Source: Dyadobacter sp. 50-39 (GTDB taxonomy: Bacteria > Bacteroidota > Bacteroidia > Cytophagales > Spirosomataceae). Taken from it: a DNA stretch of 61,893 nucleotides. This document shows positions 6,594 through 14,899 of this stretch, piece by piece. The stretch is from NCBI GenBank assembly GCA_001898145.1, contig MKSR01000023.1, positions 1-61,893 on the forward strand, in the 5' to 3' direction. The translations under genes and the position numbers were made by a program. The number at the start of each line of letters is the position of its first letter. The first letter of the stretch is position 1. Under the pieces are notes generated by a model. The model ran no database searches and was not told where the DNA came from. It was given only the letters and a program-made list of their open reading frames with translations.

Positions 6594-9551
6594 TTATTTG
6601 ATCAATGCATCATATAAAATCTCAGCCGGATGCATCGCCTTGCGTCCGGTGCCGTCCTTAATCTGATGGCGACAACTCGTCCCGGCAGCCGCGATGATTA
6701 CCTCTTCGGGCTGCTGGCGGACGGTTGGGAATAACACCAATTCCCCGATTTGCATCGACACCTCAAAGTGCTCTTCCTCGTACCCAAACGACCCCGCCAT
6801 GCCGCAGCAGCCTGATGGAATCAGTTGCACCTGGTAATGCTCGGGCAACTGTAATGCCTTTTTGGAAGCCGTCAGTGTCGAAAGCGCCTTCTGGTGGCAA
6901 TGCCCGTGCAGCTTGATAAGCTGTTTTTTTCCGGCGAATGCTTCCTTCCTGATGCGTTTTTCATCGATCTCACGCGCTATAAATTCTTCGAAAAGCAATG
7001 CGTTCTCCCCAATTATCTGCGCATGGGCCCGCCCGCTTTCGCCGACGAGATCGACATATTCATCCCGGAAGGACAAAATTGCCGATGGCTCAATGCCTAC
7101 CAGCGGCGCATCGTAGCTGATCTTATCTTTCAGCAGCGCCACATTCCGTATGGCCAATTTCTGTGCTTCTTTCACAAAGCCTTTGGACAGAAACGACCGT
7201 CCGGATTCCACATGCTCCGGAATCACGACCTCGTAACCCAGCTTTTCAAGCAGGAGCACCGCTTTTTTACCAACCTCTGCATCATTGTAATTAGTAAACT
7301 CATCACAAAACAAATACACCCTGCGAGCGTGCGGGGCCGCGGCCGCCTTGGTGCGCTGGTGTTTTTCCCACCAGGCTTTCAACGTCTCGCTGTCGAGCTT
7401 CGGCATCGACCGTTCGGGATGGAACCCTACCATCTTATTAGCGATTTTCCGCAATGCCGGCGTCCCGAAAATGCCGTTGAATGCCCAAGGCGCGATCGAC
7501 GCCAGTTTCATTTGGCTGGAAAAATTGGCGATGAGCTTGCTGCGCATCGGTACGCCGTGGCTTTCGTAGTATTGCTGGGTGAATTCCGCTTTCATTTTAC
7601 CGATATCCACACTCGAAGGGCATTCGGATTTACAACCTTTGCAGGAAAGGCACAAGTCGAGCACTTCCTTCACCATTTCCTGCGTCACGGATTTTTGCTT
7701 TTCCTTTACCGGTGTCAGGTATTGGCGCAGAATGTTGGCGCGGGCGCGGGTGGTGTCGCGTTCGCTGCGGGTAGCCATGTAGCTCGGGCACATGGTACCG
7801 CCTGTAAGTTCGGTTTTGCGGCAGTCGCCCGAGCCACTGCATTTCTCCGCCAGGCGCAGAATGCCTTCCTGTCGCGAAAAATCGAATACCGTATCGATTT
7901 CAGGATTGGGCTTATCCTGCTCATACCGCAGGAATTCGTTCATCGGCGGCGTATCCACGATTTTGTTGGCATTGAAAACCCCAGCTGGGTCCCAGATCCG
8001 CTTCACCTGCCTGAACATTTCATACACCTCTTCCCCCATCATAAAAGGAATGAATTCCCCGCGCAGGCGGCCATCCCCGTGCTCGCCCGACAGTGCCCCG
8101 TTATATTTCTTCACCAACGCCGCAGTGTCGGCCAGCACGTCGCGGAATTGCTGTTTACCCTCGCTCGTTTTAAGGTTGATCATCGGCTCCACATGCAGCT
8201 CGCCCGCGCCTGCGTGCGCATAGTACGAGGCATGTAAGCCATGTTTTTCCAGTAAAACCGCTAATTCATCAATATAGGCCGGTAAGTCTTCCACTGCTAC
8301 CGCGCAATCTTCAATCAGGTTCACGGGCTGGGTATCGCCAGGCAGGTTACGGATCAGTCCGAGGCCGGCTTTACGGATATCCCAGGCTTTGTTGGCATCA
8401 TCGCCGAACAGCAATGGATAGGCGTAACCGAGGTTTTCGGCTTTTAACTGCGCAATTAATAATGCCGCCTTTTGCTCCACCTCTTCTATGGCAATGCCCC
8501 AAAACTCGACCATCAGCATTGCCGCCGGGTCGCCTTGCATGAAAAAGCGGTTTTGAGAATACACATTATGGTTTTTGGTAAAATCCATAATGTATTTATC
8601 GACGAGTTCCGACGCCTTCGGGTCGTGCTGCATCGCTACGCGGTTCGCGTGCAAGGCCTCCGCGAGCGAGTTGGTATGTACGCACACGACGCCCACAGCC
8701 GCAGGCGGGGCATCTACCAACGCAATTTTCGCTTCGGTCACGAAGCATAATGTCCCCTCGGAACCGGCAATGAGGTTACAGAGGTTGATATTCCCTTTTT
8801 CAAAGTTCCGCACCAATGCATCCAGCGCGTAACCTGAGTTGCGGCGGGTGACGGTGGGTTTGGGAAACTGTTTTTTGATTAGGTCCTGGTCAATTGGGTT
8901 CGATATCAGCCCGAACATCCCGGCCAGAATAGATTGCAAACGCTGGCCTTTAACCTGTTTCTCCCGGATTTCACGGGTAAAATCCGCGACTGTCTGCTCC
9001 GTAAAAACCGCCTCCGAGCCATCGGAAAGCAGCACTTTCACTTCCAGCAAATGGTCACGTGTGGCGCCCCAGGTAATGGAATGCAGCCCGCAGGAGTTGT
9101 TGCCGATCATGCCGCCGATCATCGCGCGGCTGGCCGTGGAAGTTTCCGGGCCGAAAAGGAGGCCGTAAGGCGCGAGGTGCTTGTTCAGGTCGTCACGGAT
9201 CACACCCGGCTGCACCCGCACCCATTTCTCACCTGCATTTACCTCGATGATCTTTCTGAAATGCTTTGAAATATCGACCACAATCCCTTTTCCGACCACC
9301 TGCCCGGCCAGCGACGTGCCTGCGGCGCGGGGAATCAACGTTACCTTGTTTGCTTTGGCAAAATCGATCAGTGCGCGGATGTCGTCCGCCGTTTTCGGCA
9401 GAGCTACCGCCACCGGCATTTCCTGGTAAACAGACGCGTCCGTGGCGTAAACGGTGCGCTGGGCAGTGTGCAGCGTTGAATTATCAAAATACAACTCCCC
9501 CTCGAACCGGGCACGGAGCGTATTGAACTGGAATGGTGAAACGCGGGTCAT
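6594..9551 (-). CDS. FAD-linked oxidase with two [4Fe-4S] sites and CCG domain (YdiJ-like dehydrogenase)
   Basis: A 985-residue fusion. The N-terminal half is a PCMH-type FAD domain (IPRAAGTSLAGQVVGKG, PGVIRDDLN, GGMIGNNSCG) followed by the FAD-linked oxidase C-terminal domain with HAGAGELHVEP and SGEHGDGRLRGEF. The second half has two ferredoxin-like cysteine groups (CSGSGDC...MCPSY and CLSCKGCKSECP) and a CCG domain with HGHCHQKAL and SGCCGMAGSFGYE. Family members oxidise D-2-hydroxyacids; the architecture and length match E. coli YdiJ, reported as a D-2-hydroxyglutarate dehydrogenase. Substrate here is not proved. A TTG at 9563 would add four residues; the ATG at 9551 is preferred. Confidence 0.9.
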   Translation of the reverse strand: MTRVSPFQFNTLRARFEGELYFDNSTLHTAQRTVYATDASVYQEMPVAVALPKTADDIRALIDFAKANKVTLIPRAAGTSLAGQVVGKGIVVDISKHFRKIIEVNAGEKWVRVQPGVIRDDLNKHLAPYGLLFGPETSTASRAMIGGMIGNNSCGLHSITWGATRDHLLEVKVLLSDGSEAVFTEQTVADFTREIREKQVKGQRLQSILAGMFGLISNPIDQDLIKKQFPKPTVTRRNSGYALDALVRNFEKGNINLCNLIAGSEGTLCFVTEAKIALVDAPPAAVGVVCVHTNSLAEALHANRVAMQHDPKASELVDKYIMDFTKNHNVYSQNRFFMQGDPAAMLMVEFWGIAIEEVEQKAALLIAQLKAENLGYAYPLLFGDDANKAWDIRKAGLGLIRNLPGDTQPVNLIEDCAVAVEDLPAYIDELAVLLEKHGLHASYYAHAGAGELHVEPMINLKTSEGKQQFRDVLADTAALVKKYNGALSGEHGDGRLRGEFIPFMMGEEVYEMFRQVKRIWDPAGVFNANKIVDTPPMNEFLRYEQDKPNPEIDTVFDFSRQEGILRLAEKCSGSGDCRKTELTGGTMCPSYMATRSERDTTRARANILRQYLTPVKEKQKSVTQEMVKEVLDLCLSCKGCKSECPSSVDIGKMKAEFTQQYYESHGVPMRSKLIANFSSQMKLASIAPWAFNGIFGTPALRKIANKMVGFHPERSMPKLDSETLKAWWEKHQRTKAAAAPHARRVYLFCDEFTNYNDAEVGKKAVLLLEKLGYEVVIPEHVESGRSFLSKGFVKEAQKLAIRNVALLKDKISYDAPLVGIEPSAILSFRDEYVDLVGESGRAHAQIIGENALLFEEFIAREIDEKRIRKEAFAGKKQLIKLHGHCHQKALSTLTASKKALQLPEHYQVQLIPSGCCGMAGSFGYEEEHFEVSMQIGELVLFPTVRQQPEEVIIAAAGTSCRHQIKDGTGRKAMHPAEILYDALIK

Positions 9552-9737
9552 GGAAATAGTCAATAATCAAAGAGCGAATTTACGGTAGTTGACCTATTAA
9601 TGCTTTGAAAAACTGTATTAATGTATGCAAGTACTCCACTGGATAAGCATGCGGGACAGATACCCGGACGAGTTACGTATATTGGCACAATTTTTACACC
9701 TCCTGGTTTTGGTAAAAACTGTTTTTCTCTCGAAACG

Positions 9738-11207
9738 ATGAAACATATCAACTTTCTGATCCTCACACTATTCAGTTGTGTTCTTAGCTGGGCCGCATAC
9801 GCGCAAAATACAGCCAATATTACGATTACAGCATCCAAACAGGCCCCTGTGACCGTTACGCTGGTGCTCGAAGATGTACATTTTCACCCCAATCTGGGCA
9901 CAGGCCTTGCCGATGCAAAGCTTGACGCCGTCGCTTCGGTGAATTTTGCGGATAAAACCACCGAAAAAACAGTGATACAGCTCACCGAACCTAAAATGAT
10001 GCGCCTTCAATACAGCGGCAATGGCGTGAACAAGACCTGGATGCTCTTCCTGCAACCCGGCGACGACCTGACGATTAATGTTGCGGAGAATGCAGATGTG
10101 ACTTTTGCAGGCAAGAATGCGGGTTACCAGACATTTTTGAAGAATTACTTTTTGGAAAACCAATATCAGTACCTGCCTGTTTTTGGCTACAAACCATCGC
10201 AAATCGATAATAAAAGCGTGGTGCAGCAGAGCGACAGCCTGAAAAAGGTGCGATTGGATGCCTTTGAAAAATTCAAAATGGCAAACCCCGTTGTCCCTGC
10301 GTTTGAAGCATATGTACTGGCTACCACTGCCACGGAACCATCGCTTACACGTCAGCTGATCCAGGAAAAGATCATGCGCCGTAACCGGGTGGCCAAGCTC
10401 GACGCGGCCCAACGGAAGGAACTGGAAGATTTTACCCTGACCGATTTTAAAATCCAGCCTGACGACGCATTGCTCAGCCAGGCCTACCGCGACGAGCTCC
10501 GCAACTGGGCGCTTATTCCCTCGACCCGGAAATATCCGCTCGAATCGGAAACGCGCTATGAAATCAGCCCCAATGCATTGAAGGATGTGTACGCATTCAG
10601 CAAGGAAAAACTGGCCAACTACCCGAAACAGAAAGAATACCTGGCAACCTACTGGCTCAACTATGCCGCAACGGCCATTCCAGGCATCGAAACGGCGAAA
10701 GAGTTGTTGGCTGATTACAAAACAACATTCCCGCAATCGCCTTACATAGAATATATTACGAAATTGATCCAAACGAAAGAATCGCTGCAACCAGGCTCGT
10801 CGATTCCCGACATCACGCTGCTCAACACCGACAGCACCGCGGTGACCGTTTCGTCGCTGCAAGGCAAGCCGGTTTTGATGGTCTTCTCATTCAGCATCGG
10901 CCAGCACGAGCCGGGCTTGAAGGTTTTGGAAGATAAATATGCAGACAAAGTGACATTTGCCTACATTTCCGTGGCAGCCGGTATTCCGCTTTCAACCTGG
11001 AAACAATACGTAAAATCCCGTCCGACTGCGAAGCATTTATGGGCATCGGACGAAAACATCGAAGTTTTGAAAGAGAAATATGGAATTGATATCCGGTACC
11101 CGTTCCTGGTGCTGGATGGTGCGGGAAAGATTGTAAACCGATGGATCCCGCAGGAATTCCCGAACAACAAAACACTCGAAGCCGAATTGCAGAAAGTGGC
11201 TAAATAG
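9738..11207 (+). CDS. Exported thioredoxin-fold protein without CxxC (TlpA-like)
   Basis: A 489-residue protein with an N-terminal signal peptide (MKHINFLILTLFSCVLSWAAYAQ). The ATG at 9738 is chosen over one 39 codons upstream because it gives a proper signal. The first 350 residues are a Bacteroidota-specific N-terminal region. The last 140 have the AhpC/TSA-TlpA layout: PGSSIPDITLLNTD, then GKPVLMVFSFSIGQHEPGLKVLEDKY, later RYPFLVLDGAGKIVNRW. The CxxC redox pair expected after the first strand is replaced by SIGQ, so it should lack disulfide reductase activity. It may be a structural or binding relative. Divergent from the dehydrogenase across a 186-base promoter region. Confidence 0.75.
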   Translation: MKHINFLILTLFSCVLSWAAYAQNTANITITASKQAPVTVTLVLEDVHFHPNLGTGLADAKLDAVASVNFADKTTEKTVIQLTEPKMMRLQYSGNGVNKTWMLFLQPGDDLTINVAENADVTFAGKNAGYQTFLKNYFLENQYQYLPVFGYKPSQIDNKSVVQQSDSLKKVRLDAFEKFKMANPVVPAFEAYVLATTATEPSLTRQLIQEKIMRRNRVAKLDAAQRKELEDFTLTDFKIQPDDALLSQAYRDELRNWALIPSTRKYPLESETRYEISPNALKDVYAFSKEKLANYPKQKEYLATYWLNYAATAIPGIETAKELLADYKTTFPQSPYIEYITKLIQTKESLQPGSSIPDITLLNTDSTAVTVSSLQGKPVLMVFSFSIGQHEPGLKVLEDKYADKVTFAYISVAAGIPLSTWKQYVKSRPTAKHLWASDENIEVLKEKYGIDIRYPFLVLDGAGKIVNRWIPQEFPNNKTLEAELQKVAK

Positions 11208-11210
11208 CGC

Positions 11211-11236
11211 TGGTGCGAGGCAATAGCTTCGCACCA
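11211..11236. terminator. Hairpin between convergent genes
   Basis: Perfect 8-bp arms TGGTGCGA / TCGCACCA around a 10-base loop, between the thioredoxin-fold gene and the sensor kinase gene. There is no T-run, so termination is likely but not certain. Confidence 0.5.
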
Positions 11237-11239
11237 TGC

Positions 11240-12499
11240 TCATCCTCTGATCGTAATCGTATGGATAGGTTCTTCATATCCGTACGAAATCCCCAGCTCG
11301 CAGCTTTCGCAGATCTGCTTCACAATGGCGAGCCCGAGCCCCAGCGACTCCGCACCGGTAGATTCTTTCTTAAACCGCTCGAACAACCGCTCCGGATCGC
11401 TTTTCAGCGGATTGCCCGTATTACTCACCTGCACATAACCGGCCGCAGATTCGAGCCGCAGCTCCCCACCGGTGTAGTTATGCCGGATCGCATTGTTTAT
11501 CAGATTGGTAAGCAGGATGTCCGCCAACGCCGGAGACATTGTTTTCCGGAAACTACCGGTCGACCGTACGGTAACCCGGATCTCCTTATGCTGTAAAATG
11601 TCTTCGAAATCTTTCAGCTTGTTGAATGCAACTTCCGAAAGATCGAGTTCCTCCTGCTCGGTAAACTGCTGGTTTTCAATCTTAGCCAGCAAGAGAAGTC
11701 CCTGGTTAAGCCGAGACATGCGACGTGCGGCATGGTAAATCTCCTCGATCCAGTAGGTATGGTTTTCCCCCAGGTCTTTCGCCTGGATAAACTGTTCCAC
11801 CCGCGCATTGATAAGCGCCAGGGGCGTCTGGATTTCGTGGGAAGCATTTTCGGTAAACTCACGCAGGCTGCGGTAATCGTGCTGCATTTTGGAAGCCATT
11901 TTCTCCATTACATCGCCCAGCTCGTTGAACTCTGTGATTTCACTCCGGACGGTTTCCAGCGGTTTGTTTTTGGTCCAGTCGAAGTCCTTGATCCGAGCCA
12001 GCGAGTCGTAAAAGGGTTTCCAGAGCTTGCCGGACAAAACACGGTGAAAAAGGAATGTGCTCACCAGCAGCAAACCCAGGAATGCGATCATCGCCGCTGA
12101 AATGGCTTCGATCAGCTTGTAGGATTCGATCATCGACTTCCGGATCGCCACCCGGTACGGCGTACCGCCGATCAAAGTGTAAAACGTAAGCTGGCGGAAC
12201 GGGTCCACATTTTCCTCGTAGCGGTTCCGGATAAGCGTATCTGTAAATACCACCTTGTTATCGAACTTGCCGAACACCGGTACTACTTCAATCTTGTTCT
12301 CGACAAAATAGGAATTGTTGGACCACGTGTCGTTGGTACGGACATATGCTTCAAAATCCTGCTTTTCGACCATCAAACGGCTCTCCACCTCGTCGTAAAT
12401 CATGAAATTGATGATCCAGTAAAAGGCGATACCCACGGCCGCATAAATAAGCAGCGAGGCGAGGAGGTAAATGCGGCTGGCTTTTTCGAGCAGTTTCAA
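11240..12499 (-). CDS. Sensor histidine kinase
   Basis: 419 residues in the classic order: TM1 (about 10-32), a periplasmic domain of roughly 95 residues, TM2 (about 130-151), a short linker, a HisKA domain with the phosphorylated H221 in ENASHEIQTPLALI, and a HATPase domain with NLINNAIRHN and a GLGLAIVKQI lid. It starts with TTG at 12499, whose bases overlap the TGA stop of the response regulator gene (TTGA), so the two are translationally coupled. No later in-frame ATG would keep TM1. The ligand is unknown. Position next to a divergent TolC/RND pump suggests it controls efflux. Confidence 0.92.
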   Translation of the reverse strand: MKLLEKASRIYLLASLLIYAAVGIAFYWIINFMIYDEVESRLMVEKQDFEAYVRTNDTWSNNSYFVENKIEVVPVFGKFDNKVVFTDTLIRNRYEENVDPFRQLTFYTLIGGTPYRVAIRKSMIESYKLIEAISAAMIAFLGLLLVSTFLFHRVLSGKLWKPFYDSLARIKDFDWTKNKPLETVRSEITEFNELGDVMEKMASKMQHDYRSLREFTENASHEIQTPLALINARVEQFIQAKDLGENHTYWIEEIYHAARRMSRLNQGLLLLAKIENQQFTEQEELDLSEVAFNKLKDFEDILQHKEIRVTVRSTGSFRKTMSPALADILLTNLINNAIRHNYTGGELRLESAAGYVQVSNTGNPLKSDPERLFERFKKESTGAESLGLGLAIVKQICESCELGISYGYEEPIHTITIRG

Positions 12500-13173
12500 G
12501 GTGCGGTGAATTTGTAACCTATCCCGTAAATCGACTGAATGTAATCTTTCCCTCCCTTTTCCACGATTTTCCGGCGAAGGTTTTTGATATGCGAATACAC
12601 CATATCCAGGGAATCTGCCGAGTCCATATTATCCCCCCAGAGATGCTCCGCAATGGATTCCTTGGTCAATGCAACATCGATATTCGAGAGAAAATAGAGC
12701 AGCAGGTCGTACTCTTTTTTGGATAAGGTAGTTTCAATGTCTTTAATAAAAACCTTTCGTGCAGGCAGGTTTACCCGGATATCCTTCCAGGTCATATCAT
12801 TATTCCCTCCAAAATTCCGGCGGCGGATCAGCGACTTGACCCGCGCATTCAGCTCCGAGAGATGAAAGGGCTTGGTAATGTAATCGTCGGAACCTATTTC
12901 CAGACCTTTCAGCTTGTCTTCCAGCGTATTGCGGGCTGAAATAATAATAATACCGGTTGCAGCAGCGATCTTCTTCAACGTCTGTATAATGTCGAAACCG
13001 TTGCCGTCAGGCAGCGTCAGGTCCACGATCGTGCAATCGTACTGGTACAGGCTGATCTTCTCGTCGGCCTGCCAGAATGTATTTGCCACCTCGCAAACGA
13101 ACCCCTCGCGGGAAAGGTAATCGGTGATACTTTCTGCAAGCCCTTTTTCGTCCTCTACGACTAAAATTTTCAT
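12496..13173 (-). CDS. OmpR/PhoB-family response regulator
   Basis: 225 residues from the ATG at 13173, which has an AAAGAGGA purine tract directly before it; an upstream start would add 11 residues with no homology. Receiver domain 1-115: MKILVVEDE acidic pocket, phospho-acceptor D51 in TIVDLTLPDG, and the lysine in YITKPF. C-terminal winged helix about 130-225 with the DMVYSHIKNLRRKI recognition region and the YGIGYKF hairpin. It is the partner of the overlapping sensor kinase gene. Divergent from the TolC gene, with an inverted repeat in the shared promoter region that could be its operator. Confidence 0.94.
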   Translation of the reverse strand: MKILVVEDEKGLAESITDYLSREGFVCEVANTFWQADEKISLYQYDCTIVDLTLPDGNGFDIIQTLKKIAAATGIIIISARNTLEDKLKGLEIGSDDYITKPFHLSELNARVKSLIRRRNFGGNNDMTWKDIRVNLPARKVFIKDIETTLSKKEYDLLLYFLSNIDVALTKESIAEHLWGDNMDSADSLDMVYSHIKNLRRKIVEKGGKDYIQSIYGIGYKFTAP

Positions 13174-13215
13174 TCCTCTTTCAAAAGATACATTACAAAA
13201 ATACACCCTGAAGTT

Positions 13216-13284
13216 GGAAACATTTAGGAACGATAATCTGGTAGTAAACAGCCCCTTGCAAGGTTCCTCTTCCCAAATGTTTCC
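13216..13284. promoter_or_regulatory. Inverted repeat in the regulator / TolC divergent promoter region
   Basis: GGAAACATTTAGGAAC (13216-13231) is mirrored by GTTCCT (13264-13269) and, after six bases, AAATGTTTCC (13275-13284). A 10-bp palindrome CCTTGCAAGG (13254-13263) sits inside. The location between the response regulator and the efflux gene it probably controls makes this a candidate operator. No direct evidence of binding. Confidence 0.45.
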
Positions 13285-13329
13285 AGAATTGGGCTCTAAT
13301 TTCGGCTAAAAAAAGCTTTAACCCGAATT

Positions 13330-14796
13330 ATGAAGCACTCCCAGTATCATCAGATTTCCCGCTTTTTTCCGCCGGGAAACGCGCACGCTCCGGAAAGGTT
13401 CGCCCACCGGATCCTATTTATCAAAAACCGCTGGCTCGCATTGCTCTTTATCGCCTTCACAGGAATGCAGGCCAACGCGCAGCATATCAAACTGCACGAA
13501 GCATTGGAACAGGGAAAAGGTAATTTCCCATTCCTGAAAGCCAAGCAAGCCGAAATTCGAGGTGCGGAAAGTCGCATCCAATCTGTCAAAACCGATTATC
13601 TGCCCGCATTCATCGTGCAGGACCAATATACCTACGGCACAAGCAACAGTGTGGCCGGCGCGTTCCTCCCCAACGAGGGCAGCGCCTTATCTCCTTCCGG
13701 CGGTATCCGTCCTGAAAACATTTACACAGCTACATTCGGCAGTTTCACGACGGCCATGGTCGATTGGAAGATTTTCAATTTTGGGAAAGTAAATGCCAAT
13801 GTAAATGCTGCCAAAGCCGACCTCGCCCGCAGCCAGGCCGACTATGAAAACGAACTTTTTCAGCACCAGGTCAAAATCATTGACGCCTATCTGCTGCTCC
13901 TCATCAACCAGAAACTTGTGGAAGCGCAGCGCCAGAACCTGGAACGCGCTACGGTGTTCAAACGTGTTACCGACGCCGCCGTGAGCTCGGGCATGCGCCC
14001 GGGCGTCGACAGCTCGCTGGCTGCTGCCGAATATGCCAAGGCACAATTGCTGCTGCTGGAAAGCCGGCGGTCGGAAAAGGCACAGCGCCTGCGGTTTTCG
14101 GAATTGACGGGCGAGCTCCACGACAGCATTGAAGTAGACTCGATGGGTTTTTACTCCCAATTGCCTGCTATACCGGGTGAAACCGCCTCTTTTCTTCAAA
14201 ACCCGGCATTGCGATTCTCACAATCGCAGATCGATGCCTCCCTGGCTCGCAGTCTGGCTGTTAAAAGGTCCTATCTACCCTCCGTATCCCTCGTAGGTGC
14301 CGGCTGGGGACGCGGATCGGGCGTTTCCAATAAAGACGATTCCTTTCGCACCGATTTCGGAAGCGGGGTCAAATACCAGGTTTACAATTACCTGGTGGGC
14401 GTTTCCACTCGCTGGAACCTGACCAATATCTTCAAGGTGAGGAACGACTACCGTGCCGAACAATTCCAGGTAGAACGTTTCAAATCACTTTACCAGACAC
14501 AGCAGCTGCAACTGGACCGCCAGGCGCGCGAATCTGAGATGCAGTTTCAGCTCTCGCTCGCGCAGGCACGCCTCACGCCCGTACAACTCGCGGCCGCACG
14601 CACGGCGTTCAACCAGGCGGAAGCACGCTACCAGAGCGGCCTCACCGACCTTTTCACCCTTGCTCAAAGTGTGAATGCATTGAACCGCGCCGAAATCGAC
14701 AAGTTCGTCACCAACGGCAATGCATGGCGTTCGCTCCTGCTCAAAGCCGCCGCCGCGGGCGACCTAAGTATGTTCCTAAATCAAATAGCCCAATGA
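13330..14796 (+). CDS. TolC-family outer-membrane efflux protein
   Basis: 488 residues. After a 34-residue N-terminal extension there is a hydrophobic signal (WLALLFIAFTGMQANAQ), then two repeats of the outer-membrane efflux protein fold: long amphipathic helices rich in Ala, Gln and Arg (IRGAESRIQSVKTDYLP, LARSQADYENELFQHQVKIIDAYLLLL and, in the second repeat, QFQLSLAQARLTPVQLAAAR, FNQAEARYQSGLTDL). These trimerise into the outer-membrane channel and periplasmic tunnel. It is the first gene of the pump operon, 103 bases before the RND permease-adaptor fusion. The true start may be internal to the extension, but no better ATG precedes the signal. Confidence 0.9.
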   Translation: MKHSQYHQISRFFPPGNAHAPERFAHRILFIKNRWLALLFIAFTGMQANAQHIKLHEALEQGKGNFPFLKAKQAEIRGAESRIQSVKTDYLPAFIVQDQYTYGTSNSVAGAFLPNEGSALSPSGGIRPENIYTATFGSFTTAMVDWKIFNFGKVNANVNAAKADLARSQADYENELFQHQVKIIDAYLLLLINQKLVEAQRQNLERATVFKRVTDAAVSSGMRPGVDSSLAAAEYAKAQLLLLESRRSEKAQRLRFSELTGELHDSIEVDSMGFYSQLPAIPGETASFLQNPALRFSQSQIDASLARSLAVKRSYLPSVSLVGAGWGRGSGVSNKDDSFRTDFGSGVKYQVYNYLVGVSTRWNLTNIFKVRNDYRAEQFQVERFKSLYQTQQLQLDRQARESEMQFQLSLAQARLTPVQLAAARTAFNQAEARYQSGLTDLFTLAQSVNALNRAEIDKFVTNGNAWRSLLLKAAAAGDLSMFLNQIAQ

Positions 14797-14805
14797 TACG
14801 CAAAA

Positions 14806-14880
14806 TGTCATGCTGAGCGTAGTCGAAGCATCTCGCACGACGCCATCCTACAAAATGCTTCGACTGCGCTCAGCATGACA
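14806..14880. repeat. REP/BIME-like paired palindrome, copy 1
   Basis: Arms at 14806-14831 and 14855-14880 (26 bases each) are inverted copies with one T/G difference. Each arm begins TGTCATGCTGAGCG and ends AGTCGAAGCAT, and each arm is itself palindromic at its ends (ATGCT...AGCAT). Located between the TolC and RND genes. A second copy lies at 30267-30349. Confidence 0.85.
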
Positions 14881-14899
14881 AAATACAAATCTGAACATT

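Noticed and set aside
6894-8237. 447-codon plus-strand frame inside the FAD/Fe-S dehydrogenase gene
   Set aside because: It lies wholly antisense to a gene with clear FAD and Fe-S motifs; its product has no coherent domain and is rich in His, Arg and Phe as expected for a shadow frame.
9768-10862. 364-codon minus-strand frame inside the TlpA-like gene
   Set aside because: Antisense to a protein with signal peptide and thioredoxin-fold end; no recognisable motif.
11240-12499. Non-ATG start of the sensor kinase as a sequencing error
   Set aside because: TTG overlapping the regulator stop as TTGA is a normal coupled start, and the first residues match other kinases of this type.
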